From: Magnetospirillum sp. 15-1
GTDB lineage: Bacteria; Pseudomonadota; Alphaproteobacteria; Rhodospirillales; Magnetospirillaceae
Assembly: GCF_900184795.1 (NCBI RefSeq)
Contig: NZ_FXXN01000025.1
Coordinates: forward strand, 196,542-260,541
Direction: 5' to 3'
Length of the DNA stretch: 64,000 nucleotides
Position numbers and translations under genes: made by a program. Below are positions 49,718 to 60,100 of this stretch, in pieces; the stretch's first letter is position 1; each line of letters begins with the position of its first letter. The notes beneath the pieces are model-generated. The model was not told the DNA's origin, made no database searches, and worked only from the letters and a program-made list of their open reading frames with translations.

Positions 49718-50209
49718 TCAGGCGCCGCAGCACTTCTTGAACTTCTTGCCCGAGCCGCAGGGACAGGGGTCGTTGCGGCCAGCCTTCACGGCGACGCGGC
49801 GCTGTTCCACCGGCGGGCCGCCGATGCGGCCGCTGACGTAATACCAGCGGCCGTCCTCGCGCCGGAAGGTGGAAACCTCGCGATGGGCCTCGTTGCGGCC
49901 GTCCATGCGAAAGCGGGCGGTGAAGTCCACCGTGCCGTCGCTGTCGCCCTCGCCGCCCCCGGCGGTGCCGTGGATGGTCAGGCCCAGCCATTGCGACGAC
50001 TTGGCCCACTTCTCGGTCTCGTCGCGGTGGAAATCGCCGCGCTCGTCCGGAGCCAGGGTATCGTGCAGATAGTCGATGGCCGCCACCGTGAAGGCGGCAT
50101 AGCGCGACCGCATCAGCGCTTCGGGCGTGGGCGGCAGCGCCTTGCCGAGAATGAAGGGTTCGCAGCAGGAATCGTAGGTCTGGCCGGAGCCGCAGGGACA
50201 GGAGGTCAT
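49718..50209 (-). CDS. YchJ-family SEC-C protein, copy 2
   Basis: The 163-residue protein has SEC-C zinc motifs at both ends: [18 protein letters not shown] and [15 protein letters not shown]. The middle is the YchJ/NTF2-like domain ([34 protein letters not shown]). It is clearly homologous along its length to the next gene, so this is an old tandem duplication. Function is unknown; SEC-C motifs bind zinc and often contact ribosomes or SecB-like partners. Confidence 0.9.
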   Translation of the reverse strand: MTSCPCGSGQTYDSCCEPFILGKALPPTPEALMRSRYAAFTVAAIDYLHDTLAPDERGDFHRDETEKWAKSSQWLGLTIHGTAGGGEGDSDGTVDFTARFRMDGRNEAHREVSTFRREDGRWYYVSGRIGGPPVEQRRVAVKAGRNDPCPCGSGKKFKKCCGA

Positions 50210-50283
50210 TCAAAACTCGATCGGATTGGGAAAAGGCGAGAATGCCGGGCAATGGAGCAAGAGGCAAGCGTCAGGCACGCCGT
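50210..50283 (-). pseudogene. Remnant of the duplicated 3' tail of the upstream gene
   Basis: The 38 bp next to the copy-2 start (TCAAAACTCGATCGGATTGG) resemble the 3' end of the gene ending at 50782 (TCAGAACTCGATCAGGTTGG), including the terminal IEF codons and stop. It shows that the duplicated unit was the tail of the membrane gene plus ychJ. Confidence 0.65.
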
Positions 50284-50781
50284 TCACGCCGCGGCACAGC
50301 ACTTCTTGAATTTCCGGCCCGACCCGCAGGGACACGGGTCGTTGCGCCCGGCGGCAGTGGCGGCGCGGACGGGGCCGGAGGGCGCGGCCGCTCCCAGGCG
50401 GCCGTTGACGTAGTACCAGCGCCCACCCTCGCGGCGGAAGGTCGCGACCTCGCGATGAACCAGCTTGCGCTCCGCCATGCGGAAATGAGCGCTGAAGTCC
50501 ATGATGGCCTCGGTCCGGTCGGGGCCGTCGCCCTCGATCGAATGAATCTCCAGCCCCTGCCACTGGGCGGCATTCGCCCAATTCTCCAACATGGAGCGAT
50601 TGACGTCGACCCGCTGATCCGGCAGCCGGCTTTGGTAAAGATAGTCGATGGCCTTCACCGTGAACGCCGAATAGCGCGAGCGCATCAGGGCCTCGGCGGA
50701 GGGCGGCAGCGCCTGGCCGCTGATGAACGGCTCGCAGCAGGAATCGTAGGTCCGGCCGGAGCCGCAGGGGCAGCCGGTCAT
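50284..50781 (-). CDS. YchJ-family SEC-C protein, copy 1
   Basis: The 165-residue protein shares the layout of copy 2: [53 protein letters not shown] and a C-terminal [15 protein letters not shown]. All eight motif cysteines are kept. It directly abuts the upstream membrane-protein gene (stop at 50782, start at 50781). Confidence 0.9.
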   Translation of the reverse strand: MTGCPCGSGRTYDSCCEPFISGQALPPSAEALMRSRYSAFTVKAIDYLYQSRLPDQRVDVNRSMLENWANAAQWQGLEIHSIEGDGPDRTEAIMDFSAHFRMAERKLVHREVATFRREGGRWYYVNGRLGAAAPSGPVRAATAAGRNDPCPCGSGRKFKKCCAAA

Positions 50782-51138
50782 TCAGAACTCGATCAGGTTG
50801 GAGAACATGAAGATGCCGATGACGGCGGCGAGATAGAAGGCGCCGCCCACCCCCAGCATGAACAGTACGTTGCCGGCGGTTCGCAGCGGGTGCATGTGGC
50901 GGTCGCGGCTGATGCGGTCGATGGACCGGCGCTCGAAACCGCCGACGATGGTGACGAAATGGCGCCCGCCGAAGAAGGGAAAGGTGATGCGGATATTGAT
51001 GGGATGCTTGCGCCAACTGATGGGCTTGGCGGCATTCCACAGGGCTGCCCGCTGATCGGCGGTGAAGGATTCGATGACATTGTCCGGCAGATTGGCCAGC
51101 AATGCGTCCAGCGATGCGTTTTCTTCGGTGTTCGCCAT
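50782..51138 (-). CDS. Conserved hypothetical single-pass membrane protein
   Basis: The 118-residue protein has an acidic N-terminus, a basic middle with WRKHPINIRITFPFFGGRHF and FERRSIDRISRDRHMHPLRT, and a C-terminal helix AGNVLFMLGVGGAFYLAAVI. Related proteins occur in alphaproteobacteria without assigned role. ATG 51138 follows a purine-rich AGACGAGG site. No other domain is seen. Confidence 0.75.
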   Translation of the reverse strand: MANTEENASLDALLANLPDNVIESFTADQRAALWNAAKPISWRKHPINIRITFPFFGGRHFVTIVGGFERRSIDRISRDRHMHPLRTAGNVLFMLGVGGAFYLAAVIGIFMFSNLIEF

Positions 51139-51234
51139 CCTCGTCTCCCCCGGTCGTGGCGCGGATTCTTCCGGCCGCCCGCCTTTATTGTACAAAGGCG
51201 GGCCGATCCTTCATAGAGGGGAGATTGAGAGGGG

Positions 51235-52179
51235 TCAGACGGCGTCCAGATCCTCGACGGACCGGTCGGGATTGCGCGATAGACGGGCCAGGATATCGTC
51301 CAACTGCTCCAGCGACCCGTAGGAGATGGTCAGCTCGCCCCCCTTGCCCAGGGAGCGGATCGCCACCCTGCAGCCCAGTTGCGAGGTGAGGTCGCGCTCC
51401 AGCGCCGCGATGTCCGGGTCCTTGCCGCCGCCGGCCGGGCGGCCGCCATTGGTCGGCTTGGCCTTGCCCTCGTCGTTGACCAGCTTTTCCGTCTGGCGGA
51501 CGTTGAGCGCCCGGGACACCACGTCGCGGGCCAGACGCAGCGGATCGGCGGCCGTCAGCAGGGCGCGGGCGTGGCCGGCGGTCAGCTCGCCCTTCTCCAG
51601 CATGGTCTTGACCGGATCGGGCAGCGCCAGCAGGCGGATCATGTTGGCCACGTGCGAGCGCGACTTGCCCACCGCCTTGGCCAGCTCCTCCTGGGTATGG
51701 GAGAACTCGTCCATCAGGCGGCGATAGCCGTCGGCCTCTTCCAGGGGCGACAGGTCCTGGCGCTGCAGGTTCTCGACCAGGGCCACTTCCAGGGCCTCGC
51801 GGTCCGAGAGCTCGCGGACGATGACCGGAACCTCGTGCAGCTTGGCGCCCTGCGCCGCCCGCCAGCGGCGCTCGCCGGCGATGATCTCGAAACGGTGGGG
51901 ATTATTGGGCAGCGGCCGCACCAGCAGCGGCTGCAGGATACCCTTTTCCCTCACCGACTCGACCAGATCGGCGATGCGATCCTCGTCGAAGGTGCGGCGC
52001 GGCTGGAACTTGCCCGGCTGGAGGTGCTCCAGCGGCATGGTGCGCAGGCCCTTGATGGCCGCCTGGCCTTCCGGCCCGGCCGCCGCCGCGCTGGTCACCG
52101 CCGCGATGGCCGAGGCCGCATGATCGCCCAACAGGGCGGACAGGCCGCGCCCCAGGCCCTTCTTCTTTTCTTCAGCCAA
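51235..52179 (-). CDS. parB: Chromosome-partitioning protein ParB
   Basis: The 314-residue protein has the CTP-binding/N-terminal domain with MPLEHLQPGKFQPRRTFDED and EIIAGERRWRAAQGAKL (the GERRxRA box), the parS-binding HTH (SRSHVANMIRLLALPD), and a C-terminal dimer domain. It slides on DNA from parS as a CTP-dependent clamp and loads SMC. It sits 55 bp after parA in one operon. Confidence 0.96.
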   Translation of the reverse strand: MAEEKKKGLGRGLSALLGDHAASAIAAVTSAAAAGPEGQAAIKGLRTMPLEHLQPGKFQPRRTFDEDRIADLVESVREKGILQPLLVRPLPNNPHRFEIIAGERRWRAAQGAKLHEVPVIVRELSDREALEVALVENLQRQDLSPLEEADGYRRLMDEFSHTQEELAKAVGKSRSHVANMIRLLALPDPVKTMLEKGELTAGHARALLTAADPLRLARDVVSRALNVRQTEKLVNDEGKAKPTNGGRPAGGGKDPDIAALERDLTSQLGCRVAIRSLGKGGELTISYGSLEQLDDILARLSRNPDRSVEDLDAV

Positions 52180-52233
52180 TTTGGACCCTCTTGATTTGCC
52201 CTCGGTCTGCCTTAAGCGCTTCGCTCAGGCTCC

Positions 52234-53034
52234 CTAGGCCCTCAACAATTCCCGCTCGCGCTTCAACACTTCCGAGGCCAGATGGATATAGGCCTCGGAC
52301 CCCGTGCACTTCATATCGTAGAGCAGCACCGGCTTGCCGTGGCTGGGGGCCTCGGAGACCCGGACGTTGCGCGGAATGACCGTCTTGTAGACCTTGTCGC
52401 CGAAATACTCGCGCACATCGGCGGCCACCTGATCGGACAGGTTGTTGCGCTTGTCGAACATGGTCAGGATGATGCCCTGCAGTTCCAGGCCGGGATTGAA
52501 GGCCTGGCGCACCCGCTCGATGGTCTTGATCAGATGGCTGACGCCTTCGAGCGCGAAGAACTCGCACTGCAGCGGCACCATCACCGCATTGGCCGCCACC
52601 AGGGCGTTGAGCGTCAGCAGGTTCAGGGACGGCGGGCAGTCGATCAGCACGTAATCATAGGCCGCCAGCGAACCGGCGAGCGATTCCTTCAGCCGGTGCT
52701 CGCGACGCTCGAACTCCACCAGTTCGATCTCGGCGCCCGAAAGGTCGACACCCGACGGCACCACGGACAGGCCGGGAATGGAGGTGGCGATCACCGCGTC
52801 GGCCAGGGCCGCCTCGCCCAACATCACATGATAGGAATTGACCTCGCGCGCCGAGCGGTCGATGCCCAGCCCGGTGCTGGCATTCCCCTGGGGGTCGAGA
52901 TCGATGATCAGCACCGTCTTCTTGGTCGCCGCCATGGCGGTCGCCAGATTGATGGCGGTGGTGGTCTTGCCCACACCGCCCTTCTGGTTGGCGACGGCGA
53001 TGACTCGGGCGCTGCTACGGCTGGGCTCGGCCAC
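52234..53034 (-). CDS. parA: Chromosome-partitioning ATPase ParA
   Basis: The 266-residue deviant-Walker ATPase has VIAVANQKGGVGKTTTAINL, VLIIDLDPQGNASTGLGID and the Walker B LIDCPPSLNLLTLNALVAAN. The GTG at 53034 is the likely start, with GAGG upstream; it overlaps the rsmG 3' end by 20 bp. ParA forms the nucleoid-bound gradient that moves ParB-parS. Confidence 0.95.
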   Translation of the reverse strand: MAEPSRSSARVIAVANQKGGVGKTTTAINLATAMAATKKTVLIIDLDPQGNASTGLGIDRSAREVNSYHVMLGEAALADAVIATSIPGLSVVPSGVDLSGAEIELVEFERREHRLKESLAGSLAAYDYVLIDCPPSLNLLTLNALVAANAVMVPLQCEFFALEGVSHLIKTIERVRQAFNPGLELQGIILTMFDKRNNLSDQVAADVREYFGDKVYKTVIPRNVRVSEAPSHGKPVLLYDMKCTGSEAYIHLASEVLKRERELLRA

Positions 53035-53647
53035 GGGATACCTCACGCAAATGAAGGACAAGACCGCCGGGATCGGTGAGCGAAGGCACCCGGCTCGCCG
53101 TGATATTCCATTCTTTCGCACTTGCGGTCAATTCGTCTTCCGCCCCCCTACCCTTCAGGAAGACGCATTCGCCCTCCGGCGCCAGATGGGGAAAGGCCCA
53201 TCCCAGCAGACGGTCGAGCGGTGCCAGGGCGCGGGCGGTCACCACGTCGGCTCCCAGCGGCGCCACCTGTTCGATGCGTTTGTTGACCACGGTGACCGCG
53301 GTTCCGGTGACCCGCGCCACCTCGCGCAGGAAGGCGCATTTGCGCGTATCGCTCTCCACCAGATGGACGTCGGGCGCCCCCATCACCGCCAGCACCAGAC
53401 CGGGAAAGCCGGCGCCCGAGCCCAGATCCACCAGACGTTTGGTCCCCGGCCTGATCAGCGGGAACAACTGGGCGGAATCGAGGAAATGCCGCGACCACAG
53501 ATCGGGCAGCGTGTCCGGCCCCACCAGATTGATGCGGGCCTGCCACTTGACCAGCAGATCGGCGTAGAGGCACAGGCGCTCGAGTGTTTCACGTGAAACA
53601 CCAGATTTCGTCAGGAACTCTTCCGGACCCACAATCCGATTCCCCAT
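53015..53647 (-). CDS. rsmG: 16S rRNA (guanine527-N7) methyltransferase
   Basis: The 210-residue Rossmann methyltransferase has the SAM motif LVDLGSGAGFPGLVLAV and VESDTRKCAFLREVARVTG. It methylates G527 of 16S rRNA; its loss gives low-level streptomycin resistance. Its N-terminal codons (GVSRET) overlap the first parS site. It is in the mnmE-mnmG-rsmG-parA-parB block. Confidence 0.94.
   Translation of the reverse strand: MGNRIVGPEEFLTKSGVSRETLERLCLYADLLVKWQARINLVGPDTLPDLWSRHFLDSAQLFPLIRPGTKRLVDLGSGAGFPGLVLAVMGAPDVHLVESDTRKCAFLREVARVTGTAVTVVNKRIEQVAPLGADVVTARALAPLDRLLGWAFPHLAPEGECVFLKGRGAEDELTASAKEWNITASRVPSLTDPGGLVLHLREVSRGRAQP
53585..53600. other. parS site 1
   Basis: Perfect 16-bp palindrome TGTTTCACGTGAAACA inside the 5' coding part of rsmG. 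It is the canonical ParB-binding site. Confidence 0.97.
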
Positions 53648-53656
53648 GCTGTAGTT

Positions 53657-53672
53657 TGTTTCACGTGAAACA
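53657..53672. other. parS site 2
   Basis: Perfect TGTTTCACGTGAAACA between rsmG and mnmG, 57 bp from site 1. Confidence 0.97.
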
Positions 53673-53678
53673 CCAAAT

Positions 53679-55535
53679 CTAGGAGGCCCTTTTCACGAAC
53701 CCCAACAGGGCCGTCACCGCCGCCGGCGTGATGCCGGGAATGCGGGCCGCCGCCGCCAGGGTCTCGGGCCTGGCCGCCTTGAACTTCTGCCGCACCTCGT
53801 TGGACAGCGAGCCGATGGCGTCGTAATCCAGATCGGCCGGCAGGGCCAGCCCCTCCTCGCGGCGATAGGCGCGAATGTCGGCCTCCTGCCGCTCGAGGTA
53901 GCCGGCATACTTGCCCTCGATCTCCAACTGCTCGGCCACCGCCCCGGACAGATCGGCCAGTTCGGGCCATACGGCGGCGAGACGCGCCAGGTTCAGATCG
54001 GGATAGGCCAGCAGGTCCCAGACCGAGCGCACCACCCCGTCGCGATTGATCTCCAATCCGTGGCGCCGGAGCCAGTCGGGCGAGCCCTTGAGGGTGTGCA
54101 GCACCTGTCGCCCCCGCTCCAGCCCGGCGCACTTGACCATGAAGGACGCCCAGCGCGCCGACCCGACACAGCCCGCCTCGCGCCCCTTGGGGGTCAGGCG
54201 CAGATCGGCGTTGTCGGCGCGCAGCAGCAGCCGGTACTCGGCCCGCGAGGTGAACATGCGATAGGGTTCGGAGGTCCCCAGGCTGACCAGATCGTCGATC
54301 ATCACGCCGAGATAGGCATCGGCCCGATCGAGGATCAGCGGCGCCGTTCCGGCGCATTTGCGCGCCGCGTTGAGCCCGGCCATCAGACCCTGCCCCGCCG
54401 CCTCCTCGTAGCCGGTGGTGCCGTTGATCTGCCCGGCCAGGAACAGCCCCGCCACTCCCCTCGTCTCCAGCGACCGGTGCAGCGACCGGGGATCGACGAA
54501 ATCGTACTCGATGGCATAGCCGGGACGGATCACCCGGCATTTCTCCAGGCCGGGGATGGTGGCGATCATGGCCGCCTGCACATCCTCGGGCAACGAGGTG
54601 GAAATGCCGTTGGGGTAGACGGTATGGTCGTCCAGACCCTCGGGCTCGAGGAAGATCTGATGCCGCTCGCGGTCGGCGAAGCGCACCACCTTGTCCTCGA
54701 TGCTGGGGCAATAGCGCGGCCCGGTGCTCTGGATCTGCCCCGAATACATGGGGGCGCGGGCCAGATTGGCGCGGATGACGGCGTGGGTTTCGGGCGTGGT
54801 GGCGGTGATGCCGCAGGCCACCTGGGGCGTGGTGATGCGCTCGGTGAGCGTGGAGAACGGCACCGGCGGGTCGTCGCCCTCCTGACGGTCCAGGGAGTCC
54901 CAGTCGATGGTGCGGCCGTCGAGCCGAGCCGGGGTGCCGGTCTTGAGCCGGCCCAAGGGCAGCCCCGCCCGTTCGAGCGCCAGGGACAGGCCCAGCGACG
55001 GAGCATCACCCACCCGCCCGGCAGGCCAGGTCTTCTCGCCCAGATGGATCAGGCCGCGCAGAAAGGTGCCGGTGGTGATCACCACCGCGCCGCAGGCGAT
55101 CGTCGCGCCGTCGGCCAGCACCACACCCACCGCCCTGCCCTCTTCCACCAGGAGGTCCTCCGCCGAGCCCTCCAGCAGGGTCAGGTTCTCCGTCTCGTCC
55201 AGCAAGGCCCGCATGGCGAGGCGATAGAGCTTGCGGTCGGCCTGGGCGCGCGGCCCCTGCACCGCCGGTCCCTTGCTGCGGTTGAGGATACGGAACTGAA
55301 TCCCGGCGCGGTCGATGGCCCGGCCCATCAGCCCATCCAGCGCGTCGACCTCGCGCACCAGCTGGCCCTTGGCCAGCCCGCCGATGGCCGGGTTGCACGA
55401 CATCTCGCCGATGGTCTCGAGACGCTGGGTGAGCAGCACGGTCCGCGCGCCGAAGCGCGCCGCCGCCGCCGCCGCCTCGCACCCGGCATGGCCCGCCCCA
55501 ATCACCACCACATCGCAACAACTTGTTTGTTTCAC
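53679..55535 (-). CDS. mnmG: tRNA 5-carboxymethylaminomethyl-uridine synthase, MnmG
   Basis: The 618-residue FAD protein has [20 protein letters not shown] and, mid-protein, the GASR-like FAD contact in [20 protein letters not shown]. With MnmE it modifies U34 of tRNAs. Its GTG start (55535) lies inside parS site 3, so the first codons (VKQT) are dictated partly by the ParB site. No ATG start is available nearby in frame. Confidence 0.95.
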   Translation of the reverse strand: MKQTSCCDVVVIGAGHAGCEAAAAAARFGARTVLLTQRLETIGEMSCNPAIGGLAKGQLVREVDALDGLMGRAIDRAGIQFRILNRSKGPAVQGPRAQADRKLYRLAMRALLDETENLTLLEGSAEDLLVEEGRAVGVVLADGATIACGAVVITTGTFLRGLIHLGEKTWPAGRVGDAPSLGLSLALERAGLPLGRLKTGTPARLDGRTIDWDSLDRQEGDDPPVPFSTLTERITTPQVACGITATTPETHAVIRANLARAPMYSGQIQSTGPRYCPSIEDKVVRFADRERHQIFLEPEGLDDHTVYPNGISTSLPEDVQAAMIATIPGLEKCRVIRPGYAIEYDFVDPRSLHRSLETRGVAGLFLAGQINGTTGYEEAAGQGLMAGLNAARKCAGTAPLILDRADAYLGVMIDDLVSLGTSEPYRMFTSRAEYRLLLRADNADLRLTPKGREAGCVGSARWASFMVKCAGLERGRQVLHTLKGSPDWLRRHGLEINRDGVVRSVWDLLAYPDLNLARLAAVWPELADLSGAVAEQLEIEGKYAGYLERQEADIRAYRREEGLALPADLDYDAIGSLSNEVRQKFKAARPETLAAAARIPGITPAAVTALLGFVKRAS

Positions 55536-55543
55536 GTGAAACA
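55528..55543. other. parS site 3
   Basis: Perfect TGTTTCACGTGAAACA overlapping the mnmG GTG start codon, about 1.9 kb from the other two sites. Confidence 0.97.
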
Positions 55544-55571
55544 GACCCCATCCATAGCTAACTGTCCGGAC

Positions 55572-56897
55572 TCACTTCCCGATGCAGAACTCATGGAAGA
55601 TGACATCCAAAATCTCATCCACATCGACCCGTCCGGTGATCCGGCCCAATGACCGGGCCGCGAGACGGAGGTCCTCGGCGGCCATCTCGACACCCATGGC
55701 CGGGTCGAACCGGCCCAGCGACGCCACCGCCTCGGCCACCGCTTTCCTGTGACGTTCACGGGTCAGGACCGGGGCGTCGCCCACGGCGAAACGGCTCTCC
55801 ACCGTCCCGGCCAGGGCGGCGATCAACGCGTCAACACCGTCGCCCGCCTTGGCCGACAGGGACAAAACGGGGCGGTCACGGATGGAAGCGGGAGGCTCCT
55901 CCGTCATCAGGTCGCGCTTGTTGAGCACCACCAGGGTGGCGTCGTCTATCATTTCCGCCGTAGCCGCGTCCAGATCGGGATACAGCGCCCCGTCGAAGAC
56001 GCAGAGCTTAAGGTCGGCCCCCGCCGCCCGGGCCTCGGCGCGGCGCACCCCCTCGCTCTCGATCTCGCACTCCGAGTCCCGCAGACCGGCGGTATCGGCG
56101 ACGGTCACCGGCCAGCCGCCCAGGTCGAGATGCACCTCGATGACGTCGCGGGTGGTGCCGGCCTGGGAGGAGACGATGGCCGCTTCGCGACCCGCCAGCC
56201 GGTTGAGCAGACTGGACTTGCCGGCATTGGGGGCGCCCAGGATGGCGATATGGATGCCGTCCCGCAGCCGCTCGCCGCTGCGCCGCTCGTCCAGATGGCC
56301 CGCCATCTCGAGCCGCAGCGCCCGCACCTCCTCCACCGAAAGCTCGAGCAGGGTATCGGGAATATCCTCGTCGGCGAAGTCGATCACCGCTTCCAGATGG
56401 GCCATGGCGCGGATCAGGGCGGCGCGCCAGCCCTCCACCAGACCGGCCAGTCCGCCATCCAACTGCCGCAGCGCCTGACGCCGCTGGGCGGCCGTCTCGG
56501 CATCCACCAGATCGGCGATGGCTTCGGCGCGGGTCAGGTCGAGCTTGCCGTTAAGGAAGGCCCGGCGCGAGAATTCCCCCGGTTCGGCGGGCCGCAGGCC
56601 CAACTCCCCCAACCGCGTGGTCAGGGCGGCGGCCACCGCCCGGCCGCCATGCAGGTGCAGCTCGGCCACATCCTCGCCGGTGAAGGAATGGGGCGCGGGA
56701 AACCACAGGACCAGCCCGTCATCCAAGACCTCGCCGCCGGCGCCCTGCAGGCGGACCCGCATGGCCTTGCGCGGCTCGGGCACAGGCCTGCCGGTCAGAG
56801 AGAAAAGCGCCGCCCCGCTCTCCTCGCCCGACAGCCGCCATACCGCCACGCCGGCCCGACCGGCGGCGCTGGCAAGGGCATAGATGGTGTCGGACAT
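55572..56897 (-). CDS. mnmE: tRNA modification GTPase MnmE
   Basis: The 441-residue protein has an N-terminal formyl-THF-binding domain (HSFTGEDVAELHLHGG), G-domain motifs GAPNAGKSSLLNRL, VADTAGLRDS and LNKRDL, and the C-terminal FCIGK cysteine motif. It works with MnmG. Length and motifs are normal. Confidence 0.96.
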   Translation of the reverse strand: MSDTIYALASAAGRAGVAVWRLSGEESGAALFSLTGRPVPEPRKAMRVRLQGAGGEVLDDGLVLWFPAPHSFTGEDVAELHLHGGRAVAAALTTRLGELGLRPAEPGEFSRRAFLNGKLDLTRAEAIADLVDAETAAQRRQALRQLDGGLAGLVEGWRAALIRAMAHLEAVIDFADEDIPDTLLELSVEEVRALRLEMAGHLDERRSGERLRDGIHIAILGAPNAGKSSLLNRLAGREAAIVSSQAGTTRDVIEVHLDLGGWPVTVADTAGLRDSECEIESEGVRRAEARAAGADLKLCVFDGALYPDLDAATAEMIDDATLVVLNKRDLMTEEPPASIRDRPVLSLSAKAGDGVDALIAALAGTVESRFAVGDAPVLTRERHRKAVAEAVASLGRFDPAMGVEMAAEDLRLAARSLGRITGRVDVDEILDVIFHEFCIGK

Positions 56898-56907
56898 GGA
56901 AGCGGTA

Positions 56908-57249
56908 TCAGGAATTGGGAGCGAGCATCAGACGCTCGACCCGGCCGCCCTTGACGACATGGGTATCGAGAATCTCGTCGATGTCGGCGATGGTATGGAA
57001 GGAATACCAGATGCCTTCGGGATAGATCACCATCACCGGCCCCTGGCCGCAGCGGTCGAGGCAGCCGGCGGAGTTGATGCGCACATCCTTGAGGCCAAGC
57101 TTCTTCTGCGCCTCCTTCATGTGCTCGCGCAGCGCCTCGGACCCCTTCTGGGCGCACGAGCCGCGCTTGTTGTCGTCGGGACGGCGGTTGGTGCAGATGA
57201 AGACGTGAACCCGGAAATAATCCGGCGGATCATCGGGCAGACGGCTCAC
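56908..57249 (-). CDS. Thioredoxin-like [2Fe-2S] ferredoxin
   Basis: The 113-residue protein has four cysteines placed for a 2Fe-2S cluster: VFICTNRRP, GSCAQKG, and SAGCLDRCGQGPV. It belongs to the (2Fe-2S) ferredoxin-like family with the CxxxGC tail. The GTG at 57249 overlaps the stop of the preceding gene (GTGA). Its electron partner is not obvious. Confidence 0.88.
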   Translation of the reverse strand: MSRLPDDPPDYFRVHVFICTNRRPDDNKRGSCAQKGSEALREHMKEAQKKLGLKDVRINSAGCLDRCGQGPVMVIYPEGIWYSFHTIADIDEILDTHVVKGGRVERLMLAPNS

Positions 57250-57503
57250 GGCTTGCTCTCCTTGGGGCGCGAGCCGCCGGAGGCGAACTGGGACCAGAAC
57301 ATCTTCTGCAATTGCTCCATGCCCTGGACACCGGCCGGCAGCCAGACCTTCAGCATGGTTTCCGGCTCCATGGCGTGCAGGTTGGCGGCCATCTGATCCT
57401 GGATCTGCTTCAGCAGGGCTTCCTGCATGGGCTTGACGTCGGGCAGGCCAAGAAAGGTCCGTGCCTCCTCCGGAGTACAGTCCACGTCCACGGTAATCTT
57501 CAT
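57246..57503 (-). CDS. DUF6489-type small protein
   Basis: The 85-residue protein begins [20 protein letters not shown] and continues with [20 protein letters not shown] and a C-terminal [15 protein letters not shown]. It resembles alphaproteobacterial DUF6489/phasin-like helical proteins, of unknown function. The start at 57503 (MKITVDVD) was chosen over 57536. It is coupled to the ferredoxin gene. Confidence 0.78.
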   Translation of the reverse strand: MKITVDVDCTPEEARTFLGLPDVKPMQEALLKQIQDQMAANLHAMEPETMLKVWLPAGVQGMEQLQKMFWSQFASGGSRPKESKP

Positions 57504-57604
57504 GTCGTCCTCGTCTTGCGCTCGGCCCACCTCCACCCAAACTAAGCATTAGCCCCCCGCGACGCAATGTCTGGCCTTTAGGCCCCGCCTTTAAGGATCA
57601 AGGA

Positions 57605-59620
57605 ATGTCCCATAATCGACTGGCCGCCGAGACCAGCCCCTATCTGCTGCAACATGCCCATAACCCGGTTCACTGGTGGGCCTGGGGGCCGGACGCCCTG
57701 GCCGAGGCCAGACGGTCCAACAAGCCGATCCTGCTGTCGGTGGGCTATTCCGCCTGCCACTGGTGCCATGTCATGGCCCATGAAAGCTTCGAGGATTCAG
57801 GGATAGCCGGGCTGATGAACGACCTGTTCGTCAACATCAAGGTGGATCGCGAGGAACGCCCCGACCTGGATGCGCTGTACCAGAACGCCCTGGCCCTGAT
57901 GGGCCAGCATGGCGGCTGGCCGCTGACCATGTTCCTGACCCCCGAGGCCGAGCCGTTCTGGGGTGGCACCTACTTCCCCGCCACGTCCCGCTACGGCCGC
58001 GCCGCCTTTCCCGACGTGCTGGAGGGCATTTCCCATACCTTCCACAAGGACCCCGACAAGGTGCGCCACAATGTGGGCCGTATCCGGGGTGCGCTGGAAC
58101 AGATGGCCCGCTCGCCCGGACCCATGGAACTGGACATGGAAGTGGTCGAGATGGGCGCCACCCAGTGCCTGCGCCTGATCGATTTCGAGGACGGTGGCAC
58201 GGCGGGCGCCCCTAAGTTTCCCCAGCCCGGCCTGTTCCGCTTCCTGTGGCATTCGTATTTGCGGACCGGCAATTCCAGCCTGCGGGACGCGGTGACGGTG
58301 ACGCTCGACCACATCTGCCAGGGCGGCATCTACGATCACCTGGGCGGCGGCTTCATGCGCTACTCCACCGACGAGTACTGGCTGGTGCCCCATTTCGAGA
58401 AGATGCTCTACGACAACGCCCAACTGCTGTCGCTGCTGACCAAGGCGTGGAAGCATACCGGCTCGTCCCTCTACCGCACCCGTATCTTCGAGACGGTGGG
58501 TTGGCTGCTGCGCGACATGACGGCCGAGGGCGGCGCCTTCGCCGCGGCGCTGGATGCCGACAGCGACGGCGAGGAAGGGCTGTTCTACACCTGGACCGCC
58601 GAGGAAATCTCGGCCCTGCTGGATATCGAGACCGCCACCACGTTCGGACACCTCTACGACGTGCGGGCCCACGGCAACTGGGAGGGACGCACCATCCTTC
58701 ACCGCAACCACCCGAAAGGCGGTGGCGATGACGGCGGTCTGGCCGAGGCCAAGGCGGTGCTGCTGGCCCAGCGGGACAAGCGGGTGTGGCCGGGGCGCGA
58801 CGGCAAGGTCCTGGCCGACTGGAACGCCATGATGATCGCCGCCCTGGCCGAGGCGGCGCTGGCCTTCGACCGGCCCGACTGGCTGGCCGCCGCCGAACAC
58901 GCCTTCGAGATCATCACCACCCGCATGATCCGACCCGACGGGCGGCCCGCCCATTCCCTCTGCCGGGGCCGCGCCGACACCGCCGCCGTGCTGGATGATT
59001 ACGCCTGGGCGATCCTGGCGGCGCTGGCGCTCCACGAGACCACCACCGGACCGGAATACCTGCAACGCGCCGTCGCCTGGGCGGACCAGGCCCATGCCCA
59101 TCATTGGGATCAGGCGGGCGGCGGCTATTTCCACTCGGCCGACGACGCCACCGACGTGGTGATCCGCACCAAGCCAAGCTTCGATTCGGCGGTACCGTCG
59201 GGCAACGGCACCATGGCCGAGGCCCTGGCCCGGCTGTGGCTGGCCACCGGCGAGGACAAGTGGCGCGACCGGGCGGAAGCGGTGATCGATGCCTTCGCCG
59301 CCGCGATTCCCGAGCAGATTCCCCACATGACCTCGCTGCTGGAGGCCTTCACCCTGCTGGCCGAGCCGCTGCAGGTGGTGATCGTCGGGCCGTTGGACGA
59401 CGGCAACGGTCTGGCCCTGCTGCGCGCCTTCGCCGCCACCCCTCTGCCGCCTGCCTCGTTGCTGCGGGTCGAGGACGGGACAGCCTTGCCCCAGGGGCAC
59501 CCGGCCCACGGCAAGTCACTGGTGGACGGTCGGGCGGCGGCCTATATTTGTCGGGGCTCCACCTGCCGGGCGCCGGTCACCGATCCCGACCGTTTTGCCG
59601 CCCTGCTCAGCGAAAAGTGA
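57605..59620 (+). CDS. DUF255/YyaL thioredoxin-domain protein
   Basis: The 671-residue protein starts with [20 protein letters not shown] and has the thioredoxin-like [20 protein letters not shown] motif, [20 protein letters not shown], and a C-terminal six-hairpin (glycosidase-like) domain. It is the bacterial YyaL/SSP411 family; a redox-linked sugar or nucleotide role is suggested but unproven. Length is normal. Confidence 0.9.
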   Translation: MSHNRLAAETSPYLLQHAHNPVHWWAWGPDALAEARRSNKPILLSVGYSACHWCHVMAHESFEDSGIAGLMNDLFVNIKVDREERPDLDALYQNALALMGQHGGWPLTMFLTPEAEPFWGGTYFPATSRYGRAAFPDVLEGISHTFHKDPDKVRHNVGRIRGALEQMARSPGPMELDMEVVEMGATQCLRLIDFEDGGTAGAPKFPQPGLFRFLWHSYLRTGNSSLRDAVTVTLDHICQGGIYDHLGGGFMRYSTDEYWLVPHFEKMLYDNAQLLSLLTKAWKHTGSSLYRTRIFETVGWLLRDMTAEGGAFAAALDADSDGEEGLFYTWTAEEISALLDIETATTFGHLYDVRAHGNWEGRTILHRNHPKGGGDDGGLAEAKAVLLAQRDKRVWPGRDGKVLADWNAMMIAALAEAALAFDRPDWLAAAEHAFEIITTRMIRPDGRPAHSLCRGRADTAAVLDDYAWAILAALALHETTTGPEYLQRAVAWADQAHAHHWDQAGGGYFHSADDATDVVIRTKPSFDSAVPSGNGTMAEALARLWLATGEDKWRDRAEAVIDAFAAAIPEQIPHMTSLLEAFTLLAEPLQVVIVGPLDDGNGLALLRAFAATPLPPASLLRVEDGTALPQGHPAHGKSLVDGRAAAYICRGSTCRAPVTDPDRFAALLSEK

Positions 59621-59628
59621 CCACCGCC

Positions 59629-60081
59629 ATGCCGCAGCTTGCCTTCAACTCCCCCATCGGGCCGCTGGCCCTGTTCGAGGCCGACGGCGCCATCGTCGCG
59701 GTGGATTGGGGCTTCGTGCCCGAGAACGACGAAACGCCTCTGTTGCTCAAGGCCCGCGACCAGTTGGAAGAGTATTTCGAGGGCAAGCGGACCAGCTTCG
59801 ACCTGCCGCTCGCTCCCCACGGCACGGCGTTCCAGCAGAAGGTCTGGGCGGCGCTGTCCAGGATTCCCTTCGGCCAGACCAAGAGCTACGGCGAGTTGGC
59901 CGGGGAACTGGGCACCGCGGCGCGGGCCTTGGGGGGTGCCTGCGGCCGCAACCCCATTCCGGTGATCATTCCCTGTCACCGGGTGCTGGGCGCCAACGGC
60001 GCCATGGGCGGCTATTCCGGCATCGACGGAATCGAGACCAAGGAATTCCTGCTGCGTCATGAAGGCGTCGCCCTTCCATGA
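59629..60081 (+). CDS. ogt: O6-alkylguanine-DNA alkyltransferase
   Basis: The 150-residue protein has the acceptor motif IPCHRVLGANGAMGGYSGID with the reactive cysteine, plus AFQQKVWAALSRIPFGQTKS and the YGELAGELGT helix. It repairs O6-methylguanine by a suicide reaction. ATG at 59629 is used here; GTG at 59617 in frame, overlapping the upstream stop, is an alternative. Confidence 0.93.
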   Translation: MPQLAFNSPIGPLALFEADGAIVAVDWGFVPENDETPLLLKARDQLEEYFEGKRTSFDLPLAPHGTAFQQKVWAALSRIPFGQTKSYGELAGELGTAARALGGACGRNPIPVIIPCHRVLGANGAMGGYSGIDGIETKEFLLRHEGVALP

Positions 60082-60100
60082 TCGCCATCCCCGAAAGGGG

